In this document: positions 48,847 to 59,314 of the stretch, piece by piece
How positions within the stretch are numbered: position 1 is the first letter of the stretch
Layout of the letters: each line of letters begins with the position of its first letter
Assembly: GCF_002877365.1 (NCBI RefSeq)
Contig: NZ_MCWZ01000298.1
Span: 1-62,055, forward strand
Length of the DNA: 62,055 nucleotides
Origin: Vibrio sp. 10N.261.55.A7
GTDB lineage: Bacteria; Pseudomonadota; Gammaproteobacteria; Enterobacterales; Vibrionaceae
Direction: 5' to 3'
Translations under genes and position numbers: made by a program
Notes under the pieces: model-generated
Seen by the model: the letters and a program-made list of their open reading frames with translations, nothing else
Database searches by the model: none
Told to the model about the DNA's origin: nothing

Positions 48847-50280
48847 GTGAAAAAATTGCATTGGATTCCTAATTCCGCTGCAGCAATGATATTAGTCGCC
48901 ACCGTTATATTTGGCGCTACTAGCGTTTCTGCATCTGAAGAAAAAGGATTAGCTGAAGCTGACCCTCGTAACCATACCTACGAGCAAAAACACCCTGATC
49001 AATACCAATCTTGGAAAGCGACCTCAGAAAGTGAACACCTAGAAGATGCCTTAGCAGAAGACCCTAATATGGTCATCATGTGGGCAGGCTACGGGTTTGC
49101 TAAAGATTACAATAAGGCACGCGGCCACTTTTTTGCTGTAGACGATGTACGCCAAACCCTTCGTACCGGAGGCCCAACCGACGAAGCATCGGGTCCTATG
49201 CCGATGGCATGTTGGAGCTGTAAAAGCCCAGACGTAGGCCGAGTGATAGAAGAGCGCGGTGAAGATGGTTACTTTGAAGGAAAATGGGCTCGTCTAGGCG
49301 CTGAAATCGCCAACCCTATCGGCTGTGCGGATTGTCATGACACTCGCAGCGAAGAGTTCAAAAACGGTGAGCCTGCACTCGCCATTACCAAGCCTTATGT
49401 TGAACGCGCGTTCGAAGCGATTGATAAGCCATTTGAGCATCAATCTCGTCTTGATCAACAAGCCTCAGTGTGCGCCCAGTGTCACGTAGAGTACTACTTC
49501 ACAGGCCCAACGAAAGCGGTGAAGTTCCCGTGGGATAGAGGAACTCGAGTGAGCGAAATGGAAGAGTACTACGACGCACTTAACTTCAAAGACTGGACAC
49601 ATAAAGTGTCGAAAGCGCCGATGCTAAAAGCTCAGCACCCAGGTTACGAAACATGGCGCGATGGTATTCATGGCAAGAATAAGGTCGTGTGTGTGGACTG
49701 TCATATGCCGAAAGTCACCAAGGAAGATGGCACTGTTTATACCGACCATAAGGTAGGTAACCCATTTGATCGATTCGAAGACACGTGTGCACAATGCCAC
49801 ACGCAAACAAAAGATCAGCTAAGAGAGATCGTGTCATCACGTAAAGCGCAAGTGTTGAACATGAAACTGACTGCCGAGAAACAAATCGTTGCTGCTCACT
49901 TTGAAGCAGGCGCGGCATGGGATGCCGGTGCGACAGAAGAAGAAATGGCACCTATTCTCATGGATATTCGTCATGCTCAATGGCGCTGGGACTACGCTAT
50001 CGCATCGCATGGTATTCACATGCATGCGCCTGAAATTGCACTTGAGGTTCTTGGTACAGCCGTCGACAGTGCGGCAGATGCACGAACCAAGTTGATCCGC
50101 TTACTCGCGACGAAAGGCATTACTGAGCCGATTGAAATACCAGACATTTCAACCAAAGCGAAAGCACAGCAAGCGCTAGGTATGGATATGGAAGCAATGA
50201 ATAAAGAGAAACAAGAGTTCTTAAAAACCATTGTGCCTAACTGGGAGAAAGCAGCTGAAGAACGTGAAGCAACGTACTAG
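48847..50280 (+). CDS. nrfA: Ammonia-forming cytochrome c nitrite reductase
   Basis: Periplasmic six-electron reduction of nitrite to ammonium. 477 aa, GTG start after a GGAG site, signal peptide (about 1-30). Five haem sites: the special catalytic CWSCK, then four CxxCH (CADCH, CAQCH, CVDCH, CAQCH). Transcribed alone, ending at a strong terminator. Separation of nrfA from its accessory genes differs from the single E. coli nrfABCDEFG operon. Confidence 0.97.
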   Translation: MKKLHWIPNSAAAMILVATVIFGATSVSASEEKGLAEADPRNHTYEQKHPDQYQSWKATSESEHLEDALAEDPNMVIMWAGYGFAKDYNKARGHFFAVDDVRQTLRTGGPTDEASGPMPMACWSCKSPDVGRVIEERGEDGYFEGKWARLGAEIANPIGCADCHDTRSEEFKNGEPALAITKPYVERAFEAIDKPFEHQSRLDQQASVCAQCHVEYYFTGPTKAVKFPWDRGTRVSEMEEYYDALNFKDWTHKVSKAPMLKAQHPGYETWRDGIHGKNKVVCVDCHMPKVTKEDGTVYTDHKVGNPFDRFEDTCAQCHTQTKDQLREIVSSRKAQVLNMKLTAEKQIVAAHFEAGAAWDAGATEEEMAPILMDIRHAQWRWDYAIASHGIHMHAPEIALEVLGTAVDSAADARTKLIRLLATKGITEPIEIPDISTKAKAQQALGMDMEAMNKEKQEFLKTIVPNWEKAAEEREATY

Positions 50281-50308
50281 TTAATACAGAAAAAGGTAAG
50301 TAAAACGC

Positions 50309-50340
50309 AAAGAGCCAAGTCACTGACTTGGCTCTTTTTA
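50309..50340. terminator. Rho-independent terminator after nrfA
   Basis: Perfect stem AAAGAGCCAAGTCA/TGACTTGGCTCTTT with a minimal loop and a T-run on the plus strand; A residues on the left allow partial use from the opposite strand. Confidence 0.9.
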
Positions 50341-50353
50341 TTGGAAATTCGAA

Positions 50354-50614
50354 TTACTTCAATGGATCGTTATCAGGTAAGGCATTGTGCATCCATAACG
50401 CCAATCGCTTTTTGATGTTAGCGCCATCTAACTTACTGTCTGGTAGAGGGGTAATTTGGTTAACCTCAACTAAAAACAAATACACCGCTTTCACTTTAAT
50501 CGGCGCAGATGAAGCAGGTAAATCAAGTCCCTGTAGTTTTGCCATCTTAAAACCGACATCTAGCGCTTTTTTAACCAGTTTATCTTCATTCAATATCTTA
50601 GCGGTCTTCGACAT
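50354..50614 (-). CDS. DUF5062 family protein
   Basis: 86 aa soluble protein matching the small DUF5062 family seen in vibrios, ending in KKRLALWMHNALPDNDPL. Function unknown. The frame is open to 50656; the ATG at 50614 fits the family start (SKTAKILNEDKLVKKAL). It lies between nrfA and nasA with no obvious link to either. Confidence 0.75.
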   Translation of the reverse strand: MSKTAKILNEDKLVKKALDVGFKMAKLQGLDLPASSAPIKVKAVYLFLVEVNQITPLPDSKLDGANIKKRLALWMHNALPDNDPLK

Positions 50615-50819
50615 ATCATCACTATCCTCTGTATCGGTGAACAATGAGTATATCAAACAAGAAATTCGACACGAGAATCAAAGTCGCAAATTTACACGCA
50701 ATGTCATTACCCTCCAACTCTACGCGCTAAAAGAAAGATAGAAGAGAAAGACAGACGCCATCAAACGGATTTCACTCAGCTAACTTTTAAACCGTCGGGC
50801 ATAATGACCGACTCGATGA

Positions 50820-53327
50820 TTACGCAGCGTTTTGTTCGCCTGAAACCAACACAGCATCAAACTTGGTTTGCTCATCGTAAGTTTTATTGAATTGTTCAAT
50901 CAAACCCTCTATCTCGACTTCGCTAATGTCCGCCCCCGCCCAAACCAGTCGCTGGCAACTGTCCTCCAACACGTTCACTGAACGGTAAAAATTCGTTCCT
51001 TTTGTTTCCATCATCTCGCCTGTCGACTGAGACATTGATGATTTAATTAACGCAGTGAGTTCACTCTCTTCTAAATAAGACTCTATTCGGTACAAATACC
51101 CACCTTCCACCTTTTGGCGACTCCAATAGTCAAACGGGTCACAATCAAGCGTCACTCTCGACAAGATAACCGCCGTTGATACCATGGATAATGGCGCGAC
51201 ACTAACAGGTGTGTGTTTAAACTCTGGCTGCCCTGATAACTTGTCGCTGATGGGTAGAATGAGCTCACAGGGTTTACTCTGCTTTGCTGTCACAGCATTC
51301 CAGTGGATAGGCATAAACAATTGCTGTTGGCTAACCTCGTGAGTCACACAGGCGCGAGCGACCGCTTTTCCTATGTCACTCGTTACTTCCACCAACTGTT
51401 TGTCTATGATTCCGTATTCCTGAGCCGTTACTGGGTGAATTTGCACAAAAGGCTCTGGAGAATGAGAAGCGAGCCTCGCGGATAACCCAGTACGAGACAT
51501 GGTATGCCAATGATCTCGCGTTCGACCGCTGTTCAAGACCAAAGGATAATGCCTACTGGTTTCACCTAGCGGCTTAGCGTGCTTCACGGCCACAAAGTTG
51601 GCTTTGCCACTATCAGTAAAGAAGCGATGGTCTTGGAACAAAGTATGATAGGCAGGCTCAGACTGAAGTTCAGTGACTGGCCACTGTTGCGGAGTCAAAC
51701 GACTGTAGCCAAAGTCATCCAGCTGAGTTAAACCGATAAGGTTTAGGTCTCTCGGTTTATGCTCGTGCCCTATCGACGTCAACGCCGCATACTCTTTGAA
51801 CACCTCACCTTCATGGCGGTAGTCAAAACTATCGTTAAAGCCCATTTTCTTTGCCACTGAGCTGATGATCCACCAATCTGGCTTGGCACTTCCAGGGCTG
51901 GGTAGCACACGTCGTTGCCTTGAAATCCTGCGCTCAGAATTCGTGACAGTGCCCGATTTTTCGCTCCACCCCTGAGCAGGCAATAAGACATCTGCCAAGC
52001 GCGTTGTTTCGGTATCTTCAATGCAATCAGAGACAACGACAAAGGGACAGGTTTCTAGCGCGGCTTTAATTTTTGCGCTGTCAGGCAGGCTAACCATTGG
52101 ATTGGTTCCCATGATCCATACCGCTTTGATCTTGCCATCGGCCATCGCATCAAAGAGTTCAATCGCTTTAAGACCCGGCTGTTTGGCAAGCGTATCGGTT
52201 TGCCAAAATTGACTGATCAGTTGGTGCTGAAGTGGATCGTCGAACTCCATGTGCGCTGCCAATGTATTGGCCAATGCACCCACTTCCCTTCCGCCCATCG
52301 CATTGGGTTGACCCGTCACCGAGAATGGGCCAGACCCTAGCTTACCAATCTTTCCTGTCGCCAGGTGGCAGTTAATGATGCTGTTGACCTTATCGCAGCC
52401 TTGGCTTGACTGGTTAACGCCTTGCGAGTAAATCGTCACTACCTTCTCTGTGTTCGAAAACGCGTGGTAAAAGTCGGCTAATTCAGCGAGTTCTAAACCC
52501 GTAATGTGCTCAATATCTATGTATTCATTTGCCTGCGCAATCGCACTGTCAAAACCCTGGGTGTGCGTAGCCACGAACTCACGATCCACGCTTCCATTGT
52601 CGTCTAAGTACTTAAGCAAGCCATTAAATAATGCGACATCAGCGCCCGACTTAATCGCCAAATGCTGATCCGCAATCGTGCAGGTCTCGGTTTCTCTAGG
52701 ATCAATAACAATGACTTTCATTGCTGAATTCGCTTGCTTTGCCTGACGAAGACGTTGAAACAAGACGGGATGGCACCAGGCAAGGTTGGAGCCCACAATG
52801 ACGACCAATTCAGATTGTTCAAGATCTTGATAGGTGACGGGGACGGTATCGGTACCAAAAGCACGTTTGTGTCCCACCACTGATGAGGCCATGCATAAGC
52901 GCGAGTTGCTGTCGATATTGCTGCTTCCAATAAAACCTTTCATCAGCTTATTGGCAACGTAATAATCTTCTGTCAGCAGTTGACCTGACACATAAAATGC
53001 AACAGAGTCTGGCCCATGCTCCGCTATCGCTTGCGTAAACTTGTTGGCGACGAGCTCGGTTGCCTCGTCCCACTGAAGCTGTTTTCTATTGGTTTGAGAA
53101 TGGTATTGTCGATCGACTATTTGAGTAGGGTGAAGCAATCGACCATCATGTATCACTGTATCTCCGAGCGCGATCCCTTTCGTGCACAGCTTGCCAAAGT
53201 TTGAGGGGTGGCTTTGGTCACCACGTACTTCCAGCTTTCCTGACGACATTGGACGCGCTTCTACTCCGCAACCCACACCACAATAGGCGCACGTCGTCTT
53301 TATCCATCCTTCGTTATTATTATTCAT
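50820..53327 (-). CDS. nasA: Assimilatory nitrate reductase catalytic subunit
   Basis: Cytoplasmic molybdopterin enzyme reducing nitrate to nitrite for nitrogen assimilation. About 835 aa. The N-terminal [4Fe-4S] site CAYCGVGC...LCTKG is followed by molybdopterin oxidoreductase domains and the C-terminal dinucleotide-binding domain with SGRTRDHWHTMSRTG. No Tat signal, so cytoplasmic. An ATG at 53342 is also possible; 53327 is preferred because GAGG lies five bases upstream. No electron-transfer partner gene is adjacent. Confidence 0.94.
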   Translation of the reverse strand: MNNNNEGWIKTTCAYCGVGCGVEARPMSSGKLEVRGDQSHPSNFGKLCTKGIALGDTVIHDGRLLHPTQIVDRQYHSQTNRKQLQWDEATELVANKFTQAIAEHGPDSVAFYVSGQLLTEDYYVANKLMKGFIGSSNIDSNSRLCMASSVVGHKRAFGTDTVPVTYQDLEQSELVVIVGSNLAWCHPVLFQRLRQAKQANSAMKVIVIDPRETETCTIADQHLAIKSGADVALFNGLLKYLDDNGSVDREFVATHTQGFDSAIAQANEYIDIEHITGLELAELADFYHAFSNTEKVVTIYSQGVNQSSQGCDKVNSIINCHLATGKIGKLGSGPFSVTGQPNAMGGREVGALANTLAAHMEFDDPLQHQLISQFWQTDTLAKQPGLKAIELFDAMADGKIKAVWIMGTNPMVSLPDSAKIKAALETCPFVVVSDCIEDTETTRLADVLLPAQGWSEKSGTVTNSERRISRQRRVLPSPGSAKPDWWIISSVAKKMGFNDSFDYRHEGEVFKEYAALTSIGHEHKPRDLNLIGLTQLDDFGYSRLTPQQWPVTELQSEPAYHTLFQDHRFFTDSGKANFVAVKHAKPLGETSRHYPLVLNSGRTRDHWHTMSRTGLSARLASHSPEPFVQIHPVTAQEYGIIDKQLVEVTSDIGKAVARACVTHEVSQQQLFMPIHWNAVTAKQSKPCELILPISDKLSGQPEFKHTPVSVAPLSMVSTAVILSRVTLDCDPFDYWSRQKVEGGYLYRIESYLEESELTALIKSSMSQSTGEMMETKGTNFYRSVNVLEDSCQRLVWAGADISEVEIEGLIEQFNKTYDEQTKFDAVLVSGEQNAA

Positions 53328-53373
53328 TGTTGCCTCATCCATGTTGAGCTTAATCTCTTCCTACTTTTCAAGT

Positions 53374-53389
53374 AGCAACATTTACGCCA
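53374..53389 (-). promoter_or_regulatory. Sigma54-type promoter for nasA
   Basis: On the minus strand TGGCGTAAATGTTGCT: TGGC and TTGCT with GG and GC 10 bases apart, about 47 bases upstream of the preferred nasA start. Confidence 0.75.
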
Positions 53390-53515
53390 GACACGGGATG
53401 AATCCCAAGACCCCAAGGCACTCATTTAAATACTATATATATCAGAAAGTTAAGTTCCCACCCTTATCCGCCTACCCCTAAATAGGTATATCAATCAATA
53501 ACTTAGAATGCTTTT

Positions 53516-53544
53516 TTGCACCAAGTTACAGCCAGTTGCACCAA
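53516..53544. promoter_or_regulatory. Two TTGCACCAA direct repeats, NtrC half-site-like
   Basis: Identical nonamers at 53516 and 53536, 20 bases apart, resemble the TGCACC half of an NtrC site. They lie about 150 bases upstream of the cobA promoter and 130-150 from the nasA promoter, enhancer distance for both. The right halves match poorly, so NtrC binding is an inference. Confidence 0.5.
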
Positions 53545-53672
53545 TAGTGGACAATAACTCACAATTTTCAGCCTATCCTCTCAAACATAAATTCACTGAA
53601 TATGACAATAAACAAACTTAAGTCACTGATTTAAATTAATAATAAATATTCCATTACTCTTATTCGGCTAAC

Positions 53673-53688
53673 TGGCACTCTCTTTGCT
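53673..53688 (+). promoter_or_regulatory. Sigma54-type promoter for cobA-nirBD
   Basis: TGGCACTCTCTTTGCT is close to the RpoN consensus, with GG and GC 10 bases apart, 56 bases before the cobA ATG. Confidence 0.85.
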
Positions 53689-53743
53689 CAACTCCTATTA
53701 ATCAATTTCAACCCGAACACCTTGCAGTTAATGGAGTAACGCA

Positions 53744-54556
53744 ATGAAGATGAAAGCCAAACAATACGGGGTTGTCACCTTAGTCAGCGCAGGCCCAGGC
53801 GATCCTGAGTTAATGACAATTAAAGGCGCTAAAGCGATAGATAACGCCGAAGTCATCATTTATGACAATCTAGTCAGCAAAGAAATTCGTGCCACTTTCC
53901 CCAACCACGCTGAAAAGATCTATGTGGGCAAAAAGAAAGGCAGCCACAGCAAAACACAATTCGAAATAAATGAGTTAATGATCGACCTCGCTACGCAAGG
54001 AAAGAACCTTTGTCGAGTTAAGGGCGGAGACGCGTTCGTGTTTGGTCGTGGCAGCGAAGAGATGCTGCTTCTGGCTCAAAACGGCGTACGAGTGAACGTG
54101 GTTCCAGGAATAACCGCCGCTTCAGGTTGTTCAACCTACTCTCAGATTCCATTAACACACCGTGGTATCGCTCAAGGGTGCACATTCATTACTGCCCATG
54201 CTGATAAGAAGCTCGACATTCAATGGGGCGCACTGGCGGCATTAAAACAAACGCTCGTCGTTTACATGGGGTTGAGCCAAACCGATATGATTCGCCAACA
54301 GTTGCTCGCGGCAGGAATGGATAAAGAGACGCCAATCGCCTTTATTGAAAAAGGATGCACCGCGGCGCACAGAACCATCACCGGCACACTCGCCGACCTG
54401 ACGGAAATCAAAGAGCAACACAATATTCAGTCTCCTGCGCTCATTGTTATCGGCCACGTTGTTTCTATTTCAGAGCAAATGCAATGGCTGGAACAGCGCA
54501 CCAAACATATCGCGGATAGTGACCAATTAGAGCATCACCTAAGACTGTCAGCTTAG
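53744..54556 (+). CDS. cobA: Uroporphyrinogen-III C-methyltransferase
   Basis: Makes precorrin-2, the precursor of sirohaem needed by NirB. 270 aa, tetrapyrrole methylase fold: VSAGPGDPELMTIKGAKAI at the N-terminus and VPGITAASGCSTYSQIPLTHRG in the middle. It has only the methylase domain, unlike three-domain CysG. First gene of the cobA-nirB-nirD group. Confidence 0.94.
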   Translation: MKMKAKQYGVVTLVSAGPGDPELMTIKGAKAIDNAEVIIYDNLVSKEIRATFPNHAEKIYVGKKKGSHSKTQFEINELMIDLATQGKNLCRVKGGDAFVFGRGSEEMLLLAQNGVRVNVVPGITAASGCSTYSQIPLTHRGIAQGCTFITAHADKKLDIQWGALAALKQTLVVYMGLSQTDMIRQQLLAAGMDKETPIAFIEKGCTAAHRTITGTLADLTEIKEQHNIQSPALIVIGHVVSISEQMQWLEQRTKHIADSDQLEHHLRLSA

Positions 54557-54622
54557 CGTTTTAAGTTTAAAACGTTTCGCTTTAGACACGCAACAAAGAA
54601 TTATTACATAGGAAGTAAGCAA

Positions 54623-57172
54623 ATGAGTAAACAAAGGATTGTCGTCGTGGGCAACGGAATGGTTGGCCACAAGTTCATCGATACATTAATTCAGTCTCCC
54701 ACTGACGATGTTGAGATCATCACCTTTAGTGAAGAACAATATCTCGCTTATGATCGCGTTCAACTGACGTCATACTACGAAGGAAAAAGTGCAGAGGATC
54801 TCGCCTTAACCAGCGAGGCGTATTACCAAGAAAACGGGGTGAGTTACGTGGTGAACGAGAAAGTCACGCAGCTCGATACGGATAACCAACAAGTGATCAC
54901 TGCCAGTGGTCGCACTGAAGCGTATGACAAACTGATTCTTGCCACGGGCTCATTCCCTTTTGTTCCACCTATTCCGGGCAACGATCAAGAACATTGTCAT
55001 GTATACCGAACACTGGATGATTTGGATGCCATCGCACTGTCTAGCAAGCAAAGTAAAACGGGTGTTGTTATCGGTGGGGGGCTTTTAGGTCTAGAGGCGG
55101 CCAACGCGCTGAAAAACCTCGACATTGAAACACACGTGGTCGAATTTGCGCCACGACTTATGGCGGTGCAGCTTGACGCCGGTGGTGGTGAGCTGCTTAA
55201 ACGAAAAATCGAAGACCTAGGCGTAACGGTTCATACCGAAAAAGCGACCACAGAAATTATTGCGGGCGAGACGTCTCGTTACCGAATGAACTTTGCTGAT
55301 GGTAGCCATATTGAAACCGACATGATTGTCTTCTCTGCCGGCATACGCCCGCAAGATGAGTTGGCTCGTGACACCGACATTCAGCTGGGTGAGCGTGGCG
55401 GTATTGTGATTAACAATCACTGTCAAACCAATCTGCCTGACGTTTACGCCATTGGTGAATGTGCTCTTTGGGATCAGAAAATCTACGGCTTAGTCGCGCC
55501 GGGTTATCAAATGGCGAAAGTGGCGGCAACGCATGTGTTGGTCGATTCATCGAGCGATCTTGAGTTTACTGGAGCCGACATGAGCACCAAGCTCAAATTG
55601 CTTGGTGTCGATGTCGCCAGTATTGGTGAGGTTCATGACCGCACACCTGGCGCTCAGTCATACACCTACAGCGACGAGATCGAACAGGTTTATAAACGCT
55701 TAATCATCTCAGAAGATGGCAAGAAGATCGTGGGCGCAGTGCTTGTTGGTGACGCTGAAGCTTACGGCACACTGCTACAAATGATGCAAAATGACATGCC
55801 ATTACCAGAAAACCCGTCGGTATTGATTCTACCTAATGTCGCGCAAGACGAGTCTTCAGCACTGGGCATCGACGCCTTGCCCGATACAGCGATGATCTGT
55901 TCATGTTTTGATGTGACCAAAGGCGATATCAAACAGGCTGTCGCATCTGGCTGCACAACCATGGCTGCATTAAAAGAAACCACCAACGCATCAACAGGGT
56001 GTGGCGGTTGTAGTGCACTCGCAAAACAGGTGCTGGATAGCGAGCTAAGCAGCCTTGGCGTTGAAGTGAACAACGACATCTGCGAACACTTTGCTTACTC
56101 GCGACAAGAGCTGAGTGACATTATTCGGGTAAACAAGATTCAGACGTTTGATGACGTATTAGCGTCCCATGGTAAGGGCCTTGGCTGTACCTTATGTAAA
56201 CCCGCGATTGGCTCTATCTTAGCGTCTTACTGGAATGACTACATTCTGGAAGATGAACACATCGAACTGCAAGATACTAACGATGTTTACCTTGGCAACA
56301 TGCAAAAAGACGGGACCTATTCCGTTGTCCCACGTATTGCGGGCGGTGAGATCACACCAGATCGACTGATCGTATTGGGCGAAGTCGCTAAGAAATATAA
56401 CCTTTACACCAAGATCACTGGTGGCCAACGTGTTGATTTATTTGGCGCGCAACTCAATGAATTACCAGACATTTGGAAAGAGCTCATCGACGCTGGTTTT
56501 GAAACCGGACACGCATACGGCAAGTCGGTTCGCACCGTGAAATCGTGTGTCGGCAGCACTTGGTGTCGTTATGGCGTGGGTGACAGCGTTGGCTTCGCTA
56601 TCGATATTGAAAATCGCTACAAAGGCCTACGTTCTCCCCACAAGCTCAAATTTGCAGTATCAGGGTGTACCCGTGAATGTGCCGAGGCGCAATCAAAAGA
56701 CATCGGCATCATTGCCACCGATAAGGGGTGGAACCTGTACGTATGTGGTAACGGTGGTATGAGGCCGCGCCATGCTGATCTATTTGCCAGCGATCTCGAT
56801 ACCGAAACATTAGTGAAATACATTGACCGTGTTTTGATGTTTTACATTCGAACGGCCGACCGTCTTCAACGCACCTCTGTCTGGCTTGAAAACCTTGAGG
56901 GTGGCATTGATTACCTCAAGCAGGTCGTGATTGAAGATAAGCTTGGTCTTGGCGAAGAGCTAGAGCGAGAGATCGAAAACAACATTGCCAAGTATCAATG
57001 TGAGTGGAAAACCACCATCGAAAATCCGCAAAAAATGAAACGCTTTAAGCACTTCGTCAACAGCGAGCAAACCGATCAAAACCTAACGTTCACCACCATT
57101 CGTGAACAGCGCTTTCCGACGCCCGTTGCCAAGCACGATTTCGGCGAAGAGATCGACGTTGTTGAAGTGTAA
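54623..57172 (+). CDS. nirB: NADH-dependent nitrite reductase large subunit
   Basis: Reduces nitrite to ammonium in the cytoplasm. 849 aa: FAD/NAD domain (starts IVVVGNGMVGHKFID), BFD-type [2Fe-2S] domain (ICSCFDVTKGDIK ... GCGGC, about 428-465), a second Cys-bearing segment (GLGCTLCKP), then the sirohaem and [4Fe-4S] domain with CVGSTWC and SGCTRECAEAQ. It follows cobA by 66 bases. Confidence 0.96.
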   Translation: MSKQRIVVVGNGMVGHKFIDTLIQSPTDDVEIITFSEEQYLAYDRVQLTSYYEGKSAEDLALTSEAYYQENGVSYVVNEKVTQLDTDNQQVITASGRTEAYDKLILATGSFPFVPPIPGNDQEHCHVYRTLDDLDAIALSSKQSKTGVVIGGGLLGLEAANALKNLDIETHVVEFAPRLMAVQLDAGGGELLKRKIEDLGVTVHTEKATTEIIAGETSRYRMNFADGSHIETDMIVFSAGIRPQDELARDTDIQLGERGGIVINNHCQTNLPDVYAIGECALWDQKIYGLVAPGYQMAKVAATHVLVDSSSDLEFTGADMSTKLKLLGVDVASIGEVHDRTPGAQSYTYSDEIEQVYKRLIISEDGKKIVGAVLVGDAEAYGTLLQMMQNDMPLPENPSVLILPNVAQDESSALGIDALPDTAMICSCFDVTKGDIKQAVASGCTTMAALKETTNASTGCGGCSALAKQVLDSELSSLGVEVNNDICEHFAYSRQELSDIIRVNKIQTFDDVLASHGKGLGCTLCKPAIGSILASYWNDYILEDEHIELQDTNDVYLGNMQKDGTYSVVPRIAGGEITPDRLIVLGEVAKKYNLYTKITGGQRVDLFGAQLNELPDIWKELIDAGFETGHAYGKSVRTVKSCVGSTWCRYGVGDSVGFAIDIENRYKGLRSPHKLKFAVSGCTRECAEAQSKDIGIIATDKGWNLYVCGNGGMRPRHADLFASDLDTETLVKYIDRVLMFYIRTADRLQRTSVWLENLEGGIDYLKQVVIEDKLGLGEELEREIENNIAKYQCEWKTTIENPQKMKRFKHFVNSEQTDQNLTFTTIREQRFPTPVAKHDFGEEIDVVEV

Positions 57173-57211
57173 TGAACCCAATTTAAGTCAGCATTTATTA
57201 GGAAAAACATC

Positions 57212-57556
57212 ATGAAGAACTGGATTACCGTTTGCTCAACCGACGATTTACTCCCCAACATGGGTGTCTGCGCCAAAGTAGAAGAACAGCAAGTCGCCAT
57301 CTTCTACTGCGGTCGAAGCCGCAAATTGTATGCGCTCTCGAACTTGGACCCATTCAGTGGCGTCAATGTCATCTCACGAGGGATCATTGGCTCACTTGAT
57401 GAGCAACCATGTGTGGCCTCGCCTTTGTACAAACAGCATTTTAATTTAGAAACAGGGATTTGCATTGAAGAGCCAAACGTTCAATTATCAACGTATCCAA
57501 TACGCCAAAGTGATAATGCCATACAGGTCATGCTGCCTGAAGGTATAGCGGCATAA
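57212..57556 (+). CDS. nirD: Nitrite reductase small subunit NirD
   Basis: 114 aa Rieske-like fold. The Cys/His pairs of a true Rieske cluster are missing, as is normal for NirD. It follows nirB by 39 bases and completes the NirBD complex. Confidence 0.94.
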   Translation: MKNWITVCSTDDLLPNMGVCAKVEEQQVAIFYCGRSRKLYALSNLDPFSGVNVISRGIIGSLDEQPCVASPLYKQHFNLETGICIEEPNVQLSTYPIRQSDNAIQVMLPEGIAA

Positions 57557-57653
57557 CCTCTACTGCTTCAGCAGCAGAATTGAAACGAATACCAATTAAA
57601 ACAAGAAGCTCATTGCTCAGGGCTTCCTATTTCAAAGCAATTATTTACAAGGA

Positions 57654-59132
57654 TTGGTCACTATGGATAGTACAGCCTTCTCATTATTTTCATTCAAAGG
57701 AAAAATGAAAGTACTGCATCTCAGTTGGATGGCATTTTTCATCACCTTCGTGGTGTGGTTTAACTTTGCCCCTCTGCTTTCAATGGTTAAAGAAACCCTA
57801 GGGTTAACCACTGAAGAAATTAAAACACTGCTCATTTTAAACGTCGCGTTGACCATACCGGCAAGAGTTGTCATCGGTATGCTCACCGATAAATATGGCC
57901 CTCGACTGGTTTATTCTGCACTACTCGCGGTTTGCTCAATTCCATGTTTCATGTTTGCTTTTGCAGATTCCTTTCTTCAAGCGGCTATCGCCCGATTCTT
58001 ATTGGGTTTCATTGGAGCCGGCTTTGTTATCGGCATCCGATTAGTCTCAGAGTGGTTCCCGCATGATCAACTTGGAACAGCAGAAGGCATCTATGGTGGC
58101 TGGGGTAACTTTGGTTCTGCCGCTGCCGCATTTACATTGCCAACGCTTGCACTGGTTTTCGGTGGTGAAGACGGCTGGCGCTATGCCGTCGCAGTGACAG
58201 GTGTCATGAGTCTCTTGTTCTCTGTGATCTTCTATTTCAACGTTGAAGACACACCAAAAGGGGCGACGTATTTTAAACCCAAGCACCTAACTGCAATGGA
58301 AGTGACCAGCAAGGGCGATTTCTTTTTCTTGCTCATCATGAAGATCCCTATGTATGCCGCGCTTGCCTTACTGGGCTGGAAGCTCTCGCCAGCGGGTATT
58401 GGCATGTTGTCTGAATTCACGATTGCCTGTGTTTACTTAGGTTTGCTCGCTCTGTACGTGTACGAAGTCAGCCAAGTATGGAAAGTGAACAAGAATATCT
58501 TTGCTGAACCCGTTCCTGAGGTCCATCAGTATAAGTTTAAGCAAGTGGCGGTTCTCAACATTTTGTACTTTGCCACCTTTGGTTCTGAGTTAGCCGTTGT
58601 CTCTATGCTTCCGCTTTTCTTCTCAGAAACATTCGAGCTAACACCTGTCATGGCAGGGATGGTTGCCTCTGCTTATGCGTTTATGAACCTGATGTCTCGC
58701 CCAGGTGGCGGTTGGTTATCCGACAAATTTGGCCGCAAATCAACGCTGCTGATTCTGACGGCAGGCTTAGCCGTCGGTTACTTCCTAATGGGGCAAGTTG
58801 GCAGTGACTGGCCACTATGGTTAGCGGTCGCGGCGGCGATGGCGTGTTCATTCTTTGTTCAAGCAGGAGAAGGCGCCGTTTTCGCGACAGTTCCTCTTAT
58901 CAAACGCAGAATGACGGGGCAAATCGCAGGCATGACGGGGGCATACGGTAACGTGGGTGCTGTCGTTTACCTAACGGTTCTCTCTTTTGTTGACTACAGC
59001 ACCTTCTTCTATGTGATTGCTGGCACCGCGGTACTCGGTTTCGCCACGCTCATCTTAATGGAAGAGCCGAATGGTCAAATTGCAGAGGTGAATGACGATG
59101 GGAGCGTGACAATGATTGACGTATCTCATTAA
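57654..59132 (+). CDS. narK: Nitrate/nitrite transporter, MFS family
   Basis: Imports nitrate for NasA. 492 aa, about 12 membrane helices, with the MFS loop motif seen twice ([17 protein letters not shown] and [14 protein letters not shown]) and the nitrate signatures [13 protein letters not shown] and [12 protein letters not shown]. The name narK follows family usage; nasA-type transporter is equivalent. It is 97 bases after nirD. Confidence 0.94.
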   Translation: MVTMDSTAFSLFSFKGKMKVLHLSWMAFFITFVVWFNFAPLLSMVKETLGLTTEEIKTLLILNVALTIPARVVIGMLTDKYGPRLVYSALLAVCSIPCFMFAFADSFLQAAIARFLLGFIGAGFVIGIRLVSEWFPHDQLGTAEGIYGGWGNFGSAAAAFTLPTLALVFGGEDGWRYAVAVTGVMSLLFSVIFYFNVEDTPKGATYFKPKHLTAMEVTSKGDFFFLLIMKIPMYAALALLGWKLSPAGIGMLSEFTIACVYLGLLALYVYEVSQVWKVNKNIFAEPVPEVHQYKFKQVAVLNILYFATFGSELAVVSMLPLFFSETFELTPVMAGMVASAYAFMNLMSRPGGGWLSDKFGRKSTLLILTAGLAVGYFLMGQVGSDWPLWLAVAAAMACSFFVQAGEGAVFATVPLIKRRMTGQIAGMTGAYGNVGAVVYLTVLSFVDYSTFFYVIAGTAVLGFATLILMEEPNGQIAEVNDDGSVTMIDVSH

Positions 59133-59236
59133 ATTCAGCAACTCAATCGGGGATATTGGTTAGCCTAAATTATTTGAGTGCTCAGTGCTTGCACACCATT
59201 TAGTACTCTGTCGTAATAATCTTTGTGGCCAATATC

Positions 59237-59277
59237 GTTCAGAAGCTCTGTTTTCCTACAGGGCTTTTGTTCTGAAC
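59237..59277 (+). terminator. Double-stem hairpin between narK and the PP2C/kinase gene
   Basis: Inner stem AAGCTCTGT/ACAGGGCTT (one G-T pair) is followed by four T residues, and an outer perfect pairing GTTCAGAA/TTCTGAAC encloses it. It may act as a moderate terminator or attenuator 38 bases before the next start. Confidence 0.6.
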
Positions 59278-59314
59278 ATTTCACTTTGAAAAGTCGATAA
59301 CTATTGGACACGTA

